This document shows, one piece after another, positions 16,994-25,502 of a stretch of DNA of 49,734 bases (its first letter is position 1; each line of letters starts with the position of its first letter). The notes below the pieces were generated by a model, which was given only the letters and a program-made list of their open reading frames with translations, was not told the DNA's origin and did not search any database. The position numbers were made by a program, and so were the translations under genes. Source of the stretch: Candidatus Dormiibacterota bacterium (GTDB lineage: Bacteria; Chloroflexota; Dormibacteria; Aeolococcales; Aeolococcaceae); NCBI GenBank assembly GCA_003153125.1, contig PLWW01000005.1, positions 7,846-57,579 of the forward strand, read 5' to 3'.

Positions 16994-17035
16994 CTGTTGC
17001 AATGACGCGATTGAATGGTATGATGCGTGCAACAG
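16994..17035 (+). promoter_or_regulatory. Promoter bracketed by an 8-bp inverted repeat
   Basis: TTGCAA (16997-17002) and TATGAT (17019-17024) are separated by 16 bases and resemble a vegetative promoter for the gene at 17087. CTGTTGCA (16994) and TGCAACAG (17028) form a perfect 8-base inverted repeat that flanks and overlaps this promoter, suggesting an operator. Confidence 0.5.
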
Positions 17036-17086
17036 GTCGGTGACGGAAGGTTTGGAACGCCGCCGAGGCGTCGGCAGGGGGATTCG

Positions 17087-17551
17087 ATGGAAGGAGCCGC
17101 AGACCGCGCCGCCATTCGTGCACTGCTGGGTACGGCCATGTGGCCGGAGTTGGAGACAACGGCCGACCGCCCAGACACGGCGCCTGGCGCTGGTGAGGGC
17201 GCGCAGCAGGACTCGGTCGGCGCGCCGACCTCCTTCGAGCTGACCGGACGCCCTCGGGCCGACTCGGAGATGTGGATCGGCGAGATCCGCGACTTCGTTC
17301 CGATGCGAATCGACGTCGACCTGGACCGGCTGCGGGCCGAGTTGATCGGCGTCGCCGTGCTCTGGCTCGGTGTGGATGATGCCGGGCCCATCGTCAGCGC
17401 CATCACCGCAGCGCGCCCGGGAGTGGACGAGTTCGTGACAACGATTGCGTCCATCGAGCGCACCACAGTGCCCGGCCAGGAGGCGTCGTTCATCCGCGCC
17501 ATGGCGCGCGATATGCACTACCGAGCCGCGCAGACGCTCTGCGGGGCCTGA
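17087..17551 (+). CDS. Hypothetical protein
   Basis: I do not recognise a family for this 154-residue product. It has a variable acidic N-terminal half (residues 20-60) and a more structured C-terminal half including FVPMRIDVDLDRLRAELIGVAVLWLGVDD and FIRAMARDMHYRAAQ, with no membrane segment or signal peptide. ATG 17087 has a GGGGG ribosome site eight bases upstream, and a promoter-like sequence with a flanking inverted repeat lies upstream. A longer frame on the opposite strand over the same region looks like its shadow. Confidence 0.55.
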   Translation: MEGAADRAAIRALLGTAMWPELETTADRPDTAPGAGEGAQQDSVGAPTSFELTGRPRADSEMWIGEIRDFVPMRIDVDLDRLRAELIGVAVLWLGVDDAGPIVSAITAARPGVDEFVTTIASIERTTVPGQEASFIRAMARDMHYRAAQTLCGA

Positions 17552-17566
17552 GGACAGGACGCACCT

Positions 17567-17806
17567 GTGCAAGGGCTGCACCGCTTGGTTCGAGGTCCAG
17601 CCGGCGCCGGTCCCCGCTGGCGAGCCGTCGCCGTCAGAGGCACGAACACCACGCGGGTGCCGGTCGCCGACAGCGGGCTGCAGTACCGCGCCCCCAACCT
17701 TCTCTGGCGGGCATTCCCGATCCTGACCATGCTATTCCTCGGCGTCGCAGTCAAGGCAGCTGACCCCGTGGTCTGGATCGTCATCCACTTCACCAAGACC
17801 CACTAG
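17567..17806 (+). CDS. Possible small membrane protein
   Basis: A weakly supported 79-codon frame begins with GTG 17567. The Arg-rich first half does not look like a folded domain, while the second half contains a hydrophobic helix (ILTMLFLGVAVKAADPVVWIVIHF). There is no clear ribosome site. The rest of the 17552-17914 interval holds nothing else that I recognise. Confidence 0.3.
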   Translation: MQGLHRLVRGPAGAGPRWRAVAVRGTNTTRVPVADSGLQYRAPNLLWRAFPILTMLFLGVAVKAADPVVWIVIHFTKTH

Positions 17807-17914
17807 GGTCACGAGCGCGGCCGCTGCGCCTGGGACGCTCGCGGGCCTCGCGGCCGTCGGTACCGATTCATAGACTGAGAGACGCCCACGCAGCCCCGCC
17901 GTTCCGAGGTATCC

Positions 17915-18427
17915 ATGGACATCACCGACGTCATCCTCAATGACCATGAGCAGCAGCGGCGCATGTTCGCGTACCTCAGCGACATCGACCGGTCCAACAC
18001 CGATTCGCTCGACGCCGTCTGGACACGCCTGCGCATCGCCCTCGAGGTGCACGCCGAGGCTGAGGAACGGCTGTTCTACCCACACCTTCTCAAGATCGGG
18101 ACCGGCGCCGGCGGTGAGGGCAGCGCTGTCGAAGAGGTCACCGACGTGATCAAGGACCACAACGAGATCCGCGACGCCATCAAGGAGGCGGCGAAGCACG
18201 CGGTCGGCAGCGAGAACTGGTGGAAGGCCGCCGCCAAAACAGAGGAGGCCAACAGCGATCACATGGCTGAGGAGGAGCGGGAAGACCTCGCCGACTTCCG
18301 CCATCACGCCGACTGGCAGCTTCGCCACGAGATCGCCGTTGCCTTTGCAACCTTCGAGGCGCGGCATGCCGGCGGCGTCCACGCCAAAGACCAGGATCCG
18401 GCACGCTACGTCGAGGACAACAGTTGA
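17915..18427 (+). CDS. Hemerythrin domain-containing protein
   Basis: This 170-residue four-helix protein of the hemerythrin/HHE superfamily is expected to bind a di-iron centre. Candidate ligands are His11 in NDHEQQ, His46 and Glu50 in EVHAEAEE, His82 in KDHNEI, and His116 with Glu120 in DHMAEEE, which is the family's HxxxE spacing. Such proteins sense or store oxygen, NO or iron. No signal peptide is present. The gene stands alone, convergent with pyruvate kinase. Confidence 0.9.
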   Translation: MDITDVILNDHEQQRRMFAYLSDIDRSNTDSLDAVWTRLRIALEVHAEAEERLFYPHLLKIGTGAGGEGSAVEEVTDVIKDHNEIRDAIKEAAKHAVGSENWWKAAAKTEEANSDHMAEEEREDLADFRHHADWQLRHEIAVAFATFEARHAGGVHAKDQDPARYVEDNS

Positions 18428-18468
18428 CGGCCTGACCGGCCGCTAGTGCACCTGGATTCGGTTCGCGT

Positions 18469-19935
18469 TCAGCGAATGCGCACCATACGCAGGACGTCCG
18501 TGGTCGGCTCGTCGTCGCCGGGCGAGCCGACGAGCACGACCACGATCTGGCCACGGTGCACGAGTCCTCTGCCGACGGCGTCCATCACCGCGAACCACAC
18601 GATCTCGTCGGCGGTCGCGTATTGCTCGCTGGCGATGGCGTCGACGCCCCACGCGACCGAGAGGTGGCGCGCGACCTGCAGTGAGGGCGTGTAGGCCAGG
18701 AGCGGGGCGGTGGGCCGGAAACGAGCGATCGCCCGGGCTGTCGCGCCAGTGTTGGTGCAGCAGATGATCGCGGCCGCATCGCTGTCCGCGGCAGCACGCC
18801 AAGCCGCGGCCGTGATCGCGGCGGTGATGCGCACCGCGGCCGGGGCATCCACCATGCCTGCCGCCTGCTGGATCCCCAGCGTCGCGCCCCACCCGGCGTA
18901 GTCAAACTCCCGCTCGGCGCGCTCGGTGATCCGGCTCATGGTGGCCACAACGCCAACGGGGTCGTGACCGATTGCTGTTTCCCCGGAGAGCATGACCGCG
19001 CTGGTGCCGTCGAACACCGCGTTGGCAACGTCACTGACCTCAGCTCGAGTGGGCGTGGGCGCGTGCACCATCGACTCGAGCATCTGCGTTGCGGTGATGA
19101 CCGGGCGCCCGTATGACACGCCGGCCTTGATGATCCGTTTCTGCAGGTGGGGAACGTCCTCGAGCGGCAGGCGGACTCCGAGGTCGCCTCGAGCGACCAT
19201 CACGGCGTCGGCGGTTTCGATGATCTCCTCGATATCGTCGACGGCGGTCTTGGTCTCGATCTTGGCGACCAGCATCGGCCCATCCGGGCCGGTGGCGCGC
19301 CGGACCGCGCGGATGTCGTCCGCATGACGCACGAAGGACACAGCGATCCCGTCAACGCCGGCCTCGCACATCGCCTCGAGAAGGAGCATGTCCTCAGCGG
19401 TCGGGGTGGCCGCGCTGAGCCGGCCGGGAGGAAGGTTCACGCCGGGGCGCCCCTGGAGGCGTCCACCGCTGCGCACGATCGACACCGCCTTGTCGTCGCC
19501 GACTTCCACCACGGCCAGCTGAACGCCGCCGTCTCCCAGGGCCACGAGGTCGCCGGCGCGCAGGTCGGCGAGGAGGTTGGCGTGGTCGACAACGGTGCGC
19601 TCGGCCGAGCTGGTCTCGTCAGCGGCGCTGCGCGGCGCCAGGTCCACCGTTGCACCCTCCACGAGGAAGATTCCGCCCTCCGGGTACGCGCCGGCGCGGA
19701 TCTTGGGGCCCGGCAGGTCCGCGATGATGCCGATCTGGCGGCGGGACGTGGCCGCGGCCGCGCGAACCCGGTGCAGCCGCCCCACGCTCGCCTCGACCGG
19801 GCCGTGCGCCAGCCCGAGGCGGGCCGCGTCCATCCCGGCCTCGATCAGCCCTCGGAGAGTCGCGGGGTCGTCCGATGCCGGCCCGATGGTCGCCACGATC
19901 TTGGTGCGCCGTCGACGCTCATCCCTGTCAGGCAC
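18469..19935 (-). CDS. pyk: Pyruvate kinase (atypical nucleotide-site motif)
   Basis: This 488-residue protein aligns with pyruvate kinase from end to end: TKIVATIGPAS, ADLPGPKIR, VAVSFVRHADDI, LVAKIETK (catalytic Lys and metal-binding Glu), VMVARGDLGV, PVITATQMLESM and TRAEVSDVANAVFDGTSAVMLSGETA. Lys in GPKIR (residue 78) is the marker of potassium-independent enzymes. Unusually, the near-invariant RLNFSHG reads RLGLAHG at residues 39-45, losing the Asn that contacts ATP phosphates and a Ser cation ligand. The C-terminal domain is present. It may be a second, weakened or regulatory isozyme. GTG start at 19935. Confidence 0.92.
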   Translation of the reverse strand: MPDRDERRRRTKIVATIGPASDDPATLRGLIEAGMDAARLGLAHGPVEASVGRLHRVRAAAATSRRQIGIIADLPGPKIRAGAYPEGGIFLVEGATVDLAPRSAADETSSAERTVVDHANLLADLRAGDLVALGDGGVQLAVVEVGDDKAVSIVRSGGRLQGRPGVNLPPGRLSAATPTAEDMLLLEAMCEAGVDGIAVSFVRHADDIRAVRRATGPDGPMLVAKIETKTAVDDIEEIIETADAVMVARGDLGVRLPLEDVPHLQKRIIKAGVSYGRPVITATQMLESMVHAPTPTRAEVSDVANAVFDGTSAVMLSGETAIGHDPVGVVATMSRITERAEREFDYAGWGATLGIQQAAGMVDAPAAVRITAAITAAAWRAAADSDAAAIICCTNTGATARAIARFRPTAPLLAYTPSLQVARHLSVAWGVDAIASEQYATADEIVWFAVMDAVGRGLVHRGQIVVVLVGSPGDDEPTTDVLRMVRIR

Positions 19936-20131
19936 GCAGCCGAGGGTAGCGTGTCACGGCATGGCCGGAGCTCAGCAAGGACACTGCGAGCCGTACCGCG
20001 GCTCTCTGACTCACTTCGCGGAGGTCGCCTGCCGGGACGGACATGTCGACGCCCCGGCGAGCCTCAGAGCGAGAGAAAGCGGTGCTGCGTCAGACTCAAC
20101 CACCACACCGACGTATGCTAGGAGGACGACG

Positions 20132-20788
20132 ATGGCTCTTCAACTGGGCGACACCGCGCCAGACTTCGAGGCGGAGACGACGCAGGGCCGCATCAAGTTC
20201 CACGACTGGATCGGCGACTCGTGGGCGGTCCTGTTCTCACACCCGAAGGACTTCACCCCGGTCTGCACCACCGAGCTCGGGTACATGGCCAAGATACAGC
20301 CCGACTTCGAGCGCCGCAACGTGAAGATCATCGGCCTCTCCGTCGACCCCATCGGTAAGCATGAGCAGTGGGCCAACGACATCGAGGAGACGCAGGGCAC
20401 ACGTCCCGGCTACCCGATCATCAGCGATGCCGACTTCAACGTGTCCAAGCTCTACGGCATGCTCCCAGCCAGCACCTCTGGCGACCCCGCACAGCGCACG
20501 CCCGCGGACAACCAGACGGTGCGCAACGTCTTCGTGATCGGTCCCGACAAGAAGGTGAAGCTGATCCTCATCTACCCGATGACGACCGGTCGCAACTTCG
20601 ACGAGGTGCTGCGGGTGATCGACTCCCTCCAGTTGACGGCGAAGCACCGCGTGTCGACGCCGGTGAACTGGAAGCCGGGGGAGGACGTGATCATCGCCGG
20701 GTCCGTCTCGGACGACGAGGCCAAGCAGGTCTTCCCGGGGTATCGGTCTCCGAAGCCCTACCTGCGCATCACAGCACAGCCGAAGTAG
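20132..20788 (+). CDS. 1-Cys peroxiredoxin (Prx6 type)
   Basis: This 218-residue peroxidase reduces hydrogen and organic peroxides. The peroxidatic Cys45 lies in FTPVCTTELG, and no other Cys is present, so it is a 1-Cys enzyme that needs an external thiol for recycling. The C-terminal extension with YRSPKPYLRIT and the PGEDVII segment are typical of the Prx6 group, as is the length. ATG 20132 has GGAGG six bases upstream. It is divergent from pyruvate kinase and a strong stem-loop follows its stop. The glutaredoxin-thioredoxin reductase at 28988 could be a partner, which is inference. Confidence 0.93.
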   Translation: MALQLGDTAPDFEAETTQGRIKFHDWIGDSWAVLFSHPKDFTPVCTTELGYMAKIQPDFERRNVKIIGLSVDPIGKHEQWANDIEETQGTRPGYPIISDADFNVSKLYGMLPASTSGDPAQRTPADNQTVRNVFVIGPDKKVKLILIYPMTTGRNFDEVLRVIDSLQLTAKHRVSTPVNWKPGEDVIIAGSVSDDEAKQVFPGYRSPKPYLRITAQPK

Positions 20789-20789
20789 C

Positions 20790-20834
20790 CGACCGGGCAG
20801 CTCCTTGCGGACGTCGCGGGGAGCTGCTCGGTTG
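20790..20834. terminator. Stem-loop between convergent genes
   Basis: CGACCGGGCAGCTCC pairs with GGAGCTGCTCGGTTG over 15 positions with two G-T wobbles, around a 15-base loop. It starts two bases after the peroxiredoxin stop and precedes the end of a convergent gene, so it probably terminates one or both. No T-tract follows. Confidence 0.5.
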
Positions 20835-20875
20835 CCGCCTCCGCTCCTTGATGAAAGGACGCATGGGTCCGGTGG

Positions 20876-21724
20876 TCAGGGGCGCGCAGCTGACTTTCGG
20901 TGCGCTGGCTGGTGGCGCGTCTCCTCTTGATCGAGCGCGCCACGAGCTGTGAGGGCGGCCTCGTCCGCGAGCTCGGCAGCTCGCTCCGCCGCCAGAGCAT
21001 CCTCCTCCGCAAGGTGGGCCTGGGCAGCCAGACGCTGCGCCTGTTGCCGCTTGCTGTCGGCGGTCGCCCGGGCCCGTTCGGCCGCTGCCAGGTGTTCGGC
21101 CGCGGCACGCTCGGCGGCGCGGCGCTCGACGAGGTCTCTGACCGGGCGAGGTCGAAGCTGTTTGGCGCGACCAGGCTCGGTCGACGGCCCGCGTCGCAGG
21201 GGAGCGAGGATCCGCGCAAGCTCTGGGGCGTCGTCGTCACCGCCGGACAGCGCGCCAAAGCCGGCCGGGTCCAGCTCTCGGTCGAGCGTGCCGCGCCAGA
21301 GAGCGAGGCGCTGGTCTGCGCTGCCGGTAGCCGCTGCCTGGAGGGTGGTCCTGATCCTCCGCAGCGTGTCTTCGCCGGCGGCGTGGTCGCCGCCAGCGCG
21401 AGGCTCGACGGCCGCGCGGACGGCAGCCTCGACAAGGTCGCGAAGGCGCCCTGAGGCGAGGACCAGGTCCTCAGCGCTGCCTGTGTCGGCGGCCACCGCC
21501 TGCTGAGCTCGCCGCGCGTCCGCGCCGGCAGCGAGAAGGTCAGCTGTGAGCTCCGGATTCTCGGCGGCGAGCTGGTCGATCGCCCAGACGCTCGCCGGGG
21601 GCTTGCGAATCCTACCGGCGGCAGCCGCGGCATCGGGATCGGTCGGCCGAAGGGTGCGCACCAGGGCGGTTCTTCGCGCGATGAAGTCCTCGAGTGGTCC
21701 GCGGTAGAGGCCCGTGATGTCCAC
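20876..21724 (-). CDS. Alanine-rich coiled-coil protein of unknown function
   Basis: The 282-residue product begins GLYRGPLEDFIARRTALVRTLR, followed by RKPPASVWAIDQLAAENPEL. This pattern recurs in a widespread actinobacterial family of hypothetical proteins that I recognise only by its N-terminal domain. The C-terminal 100 residues are almost wholly helical and rich in Ala, Glu, Arg and Gln (AAAEHLAAAERARATADSKR), suggesting a coiled coil. There is no signal peptide. GTG 21724 has GAGG close upstream. Confidence 0.7.
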   Translation of the reverse strand: MDITGLYRGPLEDFIARRTALVRTLRPTDPDAAAAAGRIRKPPASVWAIDQLAAENPELTADLLAAGADARRAQQAVAADTGSAEDLVLASGRLRDLVEAAVRAAVEPRAGGDHAAGEDTLRRIRTTLQAAATGSADQRLALWRGTLDRELDPAGFGALSGGDDDAPELARILAPLRRGPSTEPGRAKQLRPRPVRDLVERRAAERAAAEHLAAAERARATADSKRQQAQRLAAQAHLAEEDALAAERAAELADEAALTARGALDQEETRHQPAHRKSAARP

Positions 21725-21799
21725 GGGGCCTCAGTCTAGGCCCGCGTCTGGACCCGCTGACAAGGCGGTCACAACCCGTCAGTGATCAGGAGTTCTCAG

Positions 21800-22159
21800 A
21801 TGCTCAGCACCGTGAAAGACGCCACGTTCCACACCGCTGTGCTCGCGTCCGACATCCCCATGCTCGGCGAATTCGGCGCCTCGTGGTGCCCGCCCTACCG
21901 CATGATCGCGCCGGTGCTCGAAGTGATCGCCACCGAACGCGCCGGCCGCCTCAGGGTGGCGACCGTCGATGTCGACGCTCACCCCCTCCTGGAGATGCAC
22001 GACGGCGTGATGTCCCTGCCGACACTGCTCCTGTTCGTCGGTCACATGCCCGTCAGCCAGGTGGTCGGATTCACGTCCAAGCGTCAGGGCTCCATTTCGT
22101 GGACGAGGCGCTCGCCACCGCTGCGGAGAGGCGCCGCGCCGGCGTGCGCGGTGGGCTGA
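21800..22159 (+). pseudogene. Thioredoxin-fold protein, atypical active site, likely frameshifted
   Basis: From ATG 21800 (AGGAG seven bases upstream) the product follows thioredoxin: FGASWCPPYRMIAPVLEVIA, ATVDVDAHP, MSLPTLLLF (cis-Pro) and VVGFTSK. The active site reads CPPY instead of CGPC, so the resolving Cys is missing. After VVGFTSKRQ the frame turns into an Arg/Pro-rich tail, whereas another frame immediately gives LHFVDEALATAAER, the usual last helix. A one-base loss near 22087 explains this. The annotated end (119 residues) is that of the shifted frame. Confidence 0.65.
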
Positions 22160-22161
22160 CG

Positions 22162-24336
22162 CTACCGCCACCACCGGGTCGCGGCCGCTTCGACTGCGGC
22201 CCTCACCGGCTGCTCGAGGTCGGCCTCCATGCGGGCCAGGTTCTGCACCCACTCGCCGGCGATCACGACGGCCATGGCGCCGTGCGTCGCCGCCTCGTCA
22301 CTCCCCGCTCGGCGCATGCAGCCGATAGCAGCGTGACGCACCGCTTCGACCGAAGGCCGCTCGGTCGGTGCGCCGCCGGGCGCCGTGCCGCCGAGTTCCC
22401 CGGCGAGCTGTCTCATGCCCGCCAGCAGAGTGCGCACCTCCGTTTCCACCATCGTCGCGCCGTCGAGGCACAGGTCGGCTCGATAGCCGAGGTCAGCGGC
22501 GACGACGACGAGCAGGTCGCCGGCCAGCAACGCCTGACTCCCCGAAGAGACCAGCCGGGCCGCTGTCTGGGGCTCGAGATGCCTGGAGCCACGTTCGTTC
22601 AGGAACACGTCGAATGCCTCGCCGGCGCGATCGCGCGCCCGGACCGCGTCCGCACGCGCCGGCGTGATCTCGGCAGCTGTGTCCCCGCCGAGGATCAGGC
22701 CGAAGGCGCGTTCGAGGTAGATGCCGACCGCGACATCCTCAACGCGTACCAAGCCGACCTGCCAGCCGGCCGGCGAGATGAGGTTGAAGATGAGGATCAC
22801 GGTCACGGTGAACGCTGCCTGGCCCGCGATGAAACCGAATGCGCTCGCCGCGTACGACGCCAGGAAGAGGGCGACAGGCAGAGCGATCCACATCAGAACG
22901 GGGCTCTTTCCCGCAACACTCGCAAAGAGGCCACCGCCGACGAACCCGATCACGCTGCCCGCGATCGCCTGGACGGTCGTACGTCCGGTCCCCAGTGCGT
23001 TCGAGCGCAGCACCGAGAGCGTGCCGAGCACCACCCAGAAGGCATGACCGAGGCCCAACGTGCGTGCCAGGAACACCGACAACGCCAGGCCGACGGCCAC
23101 CCGGAGGCTGCTGTGCAGCACAGTCGACGTCGGCTCGAGGTGGGTGCGCACGGTCCGCAGTGTGCGAACAGCAACACCGCGGGCCCCCTCATGCCGCGGG
23201 ATCGCAGCAGGCAGGGGAAAGCTCTCATGGGGACGCCCCCCTGCGGCGATCACGGCGTTGGCGCTCAACGCAATCGTCAGGTACGCGATGACGCGCAGGG
23301 TGTGGTCGACGTCGATTCCCTGAAGGACCTCCTCCGCTGCTCGACCGTCACGCAGCTGTTCGGCAGCCCAGTCGTCGAGCGCCGCGCGGTGCGCGCGCCG
23401 TGCGCTTTCGACAGCCCGAATGTCGGGTGGTGCACCGCCGGTCAGCACCCCCGCGCTGGCGCGCAGAGCGGCGGTGACGGCCGCGGCGAGGTGGCGCCCC
23501 TCGTCGGTACACGGACGAAAGTTCTGTCGCTGCTCGTAGAACGGCCGCTCCAAAAGGTCGACGATCTGCGCGATCTGAGTGACCAGTTCCACGAACGCGC
23601 GGTCGTGACTGGTCGGACCAGCGGGCCGCATGGACGTGTGGACGTATTCACCGCGGACGGCCGCGACCGCGCCGCGGGCAACCTCCGTGAGCGGCGCCGT
23701 TGCATCGTCTCCGGGATGGTGTCGCTCGCTGGCCACCAGGGCTGCCACGGCGATGCACGCTTCGGCGGCCCGCTTGCGCAGGGCCACGCGTTCGAACCAC
23801 GGCCACAGGAACAGGCCGGCGAGGGTTGACACCGCACCGGCGAGGAGCCATCCACCGACGCGGGTGGGGATCGCCGACAGCGGCGCCGGGATGGAGACCG
23901 CCAGCACGAACGCCAAGAGCAATGGGGTCTGAGCGGCGGCGACATACCCGCCGAAGACGCCACCGAACGCCACCGTGAAACCCAGCACGAGCATCACGGC
24001 CGCGGCGACGGCGGCGTTCGGCGACACCGCCGTTCCCAGCGTGACCAGGATGGCGCCTCCAAGCGCTGTCCCGACATAGGCAGCCGCCCGAGCGGGGCGC
24101 AGCCCACCGAAGTCAGCAAGCACCAGCAGCGAGAAGCACCCGAACACGGCGAAGGTGGCGAGCTGGAGGTCGCGGATCACGAGGAGGCTGATCGCGAACG
24201 TCGCGGGAATGACGATCGCTGCCCGGACCGCTCGGTGCAGAGCCACCAGACGGGGGTTTGCAGGTGCCTCAGAGGCGGATGCCGGGACGGAGGGCGCAAC
24301 CTCGGCCGCCGCTTCAACGGTCACCTCGCCGTTCAT
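22162..24336 (-). CDS. FUSC family exporter-like membrane protein
   Basis: This 724-residue protein has the FUSC/aromatic-acid-exporter layout: two blocks of about six membrane helices, each followed by a cytoplasmic helical region. The N block starts RLVALHRAVRAAIVIPATFAISLLV and the C block includes HSSLRVAVGLALSVFLARTLGLGHAFWVVLGTLSVLRSN, the conserved FUSC segment. Related proteins export aromatic acids or other toxic organics. GGAGG abuts the ATG at 24336, so translation may instead begin at GTG codons a few residues downstream. A 37-residue membrane peptide gene precedes it. Confidence 0.87.
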   Translation of the reverse strand: MNGEVTVEAAAEVAPSVPASASEAPANPRLVALHRAVRAAIVIPATFAISLLVIRDLQLATFAVFGCFSLLVLADFGGLRPARAAAYVGTALGGAILVTLGTAVSPNAAVAAAVMLVLGFTVAFGGVFGGYVAAAQTPLLLAFVLAVSIPAPLSAIPTRVGGWLLAGAVSTLAGLFLWPWFERVALRKRAAEACIAVAALVASERHHPGDDATAPLTEVARGAVAAVRGEYVHTSMRPAGPTSHDRAFVELVTQIAQIVDLLERPFYEQRQNFRPCTDEGRHLAAAVTAALRASAGVLTGGAPPDIRAVESARRAHRAALDDWAAEQLRDGRAAEEVLQGIDVDHTLRVIAYLTIALSANAVIAAGGRPHESFPLPAAIPRHEGARGVAVRTLRTVRTHLEPTSTVLHSSLRVAVGLALSVFLARTLGLGHAFWVVLGTLSVLRSNALGTGRTTVQAIAGSVIGFVGGGLFASVAGKSPVLMWIALPVALFLASYAASAFGFIAGQAAFTVTVILIFNLISPAGWQVGLVRVEDVAVGIYLERAFGLILGGDTAAEITPARADAVRARDRAGEAFDVFLNERGSRHLEPQTAARLVSSGSQALLAGDLLVVVAADLGYRADLCLDGATMVETEVRTLLAGMRQLAGELGGTAPGGAPTERPSVEAVRHAAIGCMRRAGSDEAATHGAMAVVIAGEWVQNLARMEADLEQPVRAAVEAAATRWWR

Positions 24337-24375
24337 CCTCCGCTACCCACGCTTCTCCGACGTGAGCGACGAAGT

Positions 24376-24489
24376 CTAGTTGGCCGGCGTCGCCGTGAAG
24401 GAGATGAGGAACGACAGAGACAGGCCCGCGACGGCGACCAGCAGGATGAGGGCGATCAGCAGCTTGGTCTTCAGGTCCATCCGCGACAT
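24376..24489 (-). CDS. 37-residue single-pass membrane peptide
   Basis: ATG 24489 to TAG 24376 encodes 37 residues. A basic start (MSRMDLKTK) is followed by one hydrophobic helix from about residue 10 to 31 (LLIALILLVAVAG) and a short tail ending ATPAN. It lies 39 bases upstream of the FUSC gene on the same strand, so it could be a small partner or leader. No strong ribosome site is seen, and a second ATG at residue 4 is possible. Confidence 0.5.
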   Translation of the reverse strand: MSRMDLKTKLLIALILLVAVAGLSLSFLISFTATPAN

Positions 24490-24575
24490 CGTGAACGATC
24501 AGCGCGGCCGACGTTGACCTCGTCTGGCGGCGCGATCACGTCGTGTCCTGAAGTCCGGGCCGGGCAGGGCCAGCG

Positions 24576-25502
24576 CTATTTGCCGACCAGGGCGCGGGCG
24601 AAGAAGCGCAGGTTCGCCGGCCGCTCGGCGAGGCGCCGAACCAGGTACGGATACCAGGCCGGCCCGAAGGGAACATAGGCGCGCACCCGAAAGCCGGCTC
24701 GGGCGAGCTCGACCTGGAGGTCGCGGCGAATCCCGTACAGCATCTGAAACTCGAAATCCCCCTTGTCCCGACCCAGACGACGGGCCTCACGCACGACGTG
24801 GTCGATCAGCGTGGAGTCGTGGGTGGCAAACGCCGGATCGGCACCTCTTTCCAACAGGAGCGTGGACAGCTCGCCATAACGACGACTGATCGCGCCCGTC
24901 TGTTGTATCGCGACCCCTGGCCCCTCCAGGTAGGCGCCCTTTACCAAGCGCGTGCGCACGCCAGCGCCGATCAGGGTCTCGAGGTCACTCGGGCTGCGAT
25001 GCAGGCAGGCTTGGATCGCCAGGCGCGGCAGGGGATCCAGCCCAGCGCTCAGGAACGTCTCGATGGTTGCGGCGACGTGGCTGGACTGCTCCATGTCGAC
25101 CTCGAGTCCGAGCCCGGCGGCGGCTGCCTGTACAGCGACCTGTCGCAGTCGCGCGGCGCAACCGGCCGCGTCGAACAGCAGACCGAGTTGAGATGGCTTG
25201 AGAGTGATGCTCGTCCGCACCTGCCCCGCGGCGACAGCGATCGCGTCCGCGTACTCGGCTGCGGCTGCATCGGCGTCCGCGGAGGTGGTGACGCCCTCCC
25301 CGAGCAGGTTGAGCACGCCGTCGACGCCCTGGGCATTGAGCCGGCGGATCGCCTCCGTCGCATCCTCGGCGCGGTCGCCGGCCACGAACCGGCGGGCCAC
25401 ACGCCGCGTGAGGGGCACCCGCGATATCACCAGCTGTGCGTTCTTTCGGCTCCCCAGCCAGAGCAGGGCCCCGCGCGACACTGCGTGCAGGCGGTCGCTC
25501 AC
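24576..25502 (-). CDS. Proline dehydrogenase
   Basis: This 308-residue flavoenzyme is a monofunctional (PutB-type) proline dehydrogenase, which oxidises proline to pyrroline-5-carboxylate at the membrane face. Family signatures are clear: TSITLKPSQLGL, LEVDMEQSSH, RLVKGAYLE, FATHDSTLI, FEFQMLYGIRRDLQ and the C-terminal YVPFGPAWYPYLVRRLAERP, which binds FAD and substrate. The GTG start overlaps the stop of the upstream histidine kinase by four bases (GTGA), so the two are translationally coupled. The P5C dehydrogenase partner is not beside it; the aldehyde dehydrogenase at 37347 belongs to another group. Confidence 0.95.
   Translation of the reverse strand: MSDRLHAVSRGALLWLGSRKNAQLVISRVPLTRRVARRFVAGDRAEDATEAIRRLNAQGVDGVLNLLGEGVTTSADADAAAAEYADAIAVAAGQVRTSITLKPSQLGLLFDAAGCAARLRQVAVQAAAAGLGLEVDMEQSSHVAATIETFLSAGLDPLPRLAIQACLHRSPSDLETLIGAGVRTRLVKGAYLEGPGVAIQQTGAISRRYGELSTLLLERGADPAFATHDSTLIDHVVREARRLGRDKGDFEFQMLYGIRRDLQVELARAGFRVRAYVPFGPAWYPYLVRRLAERPANLRFFARALVGK

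Noticed and set aside
16904..17581. A 225-codon minus-strand frame opposite the hypothetical gene at 17087
   Set aside because: The plus-strand frame has a ribosome site, promoter and more natural composition; the minus frame shows no domain.
21883..23829. A 648-codon plus-strand frame over the FUSC gene
   Set aside because: Apart from a short thioredoxin-like helix near its start it has Arg/His-rich, low-complexity composition and opposes a strong membrane-protein gene.
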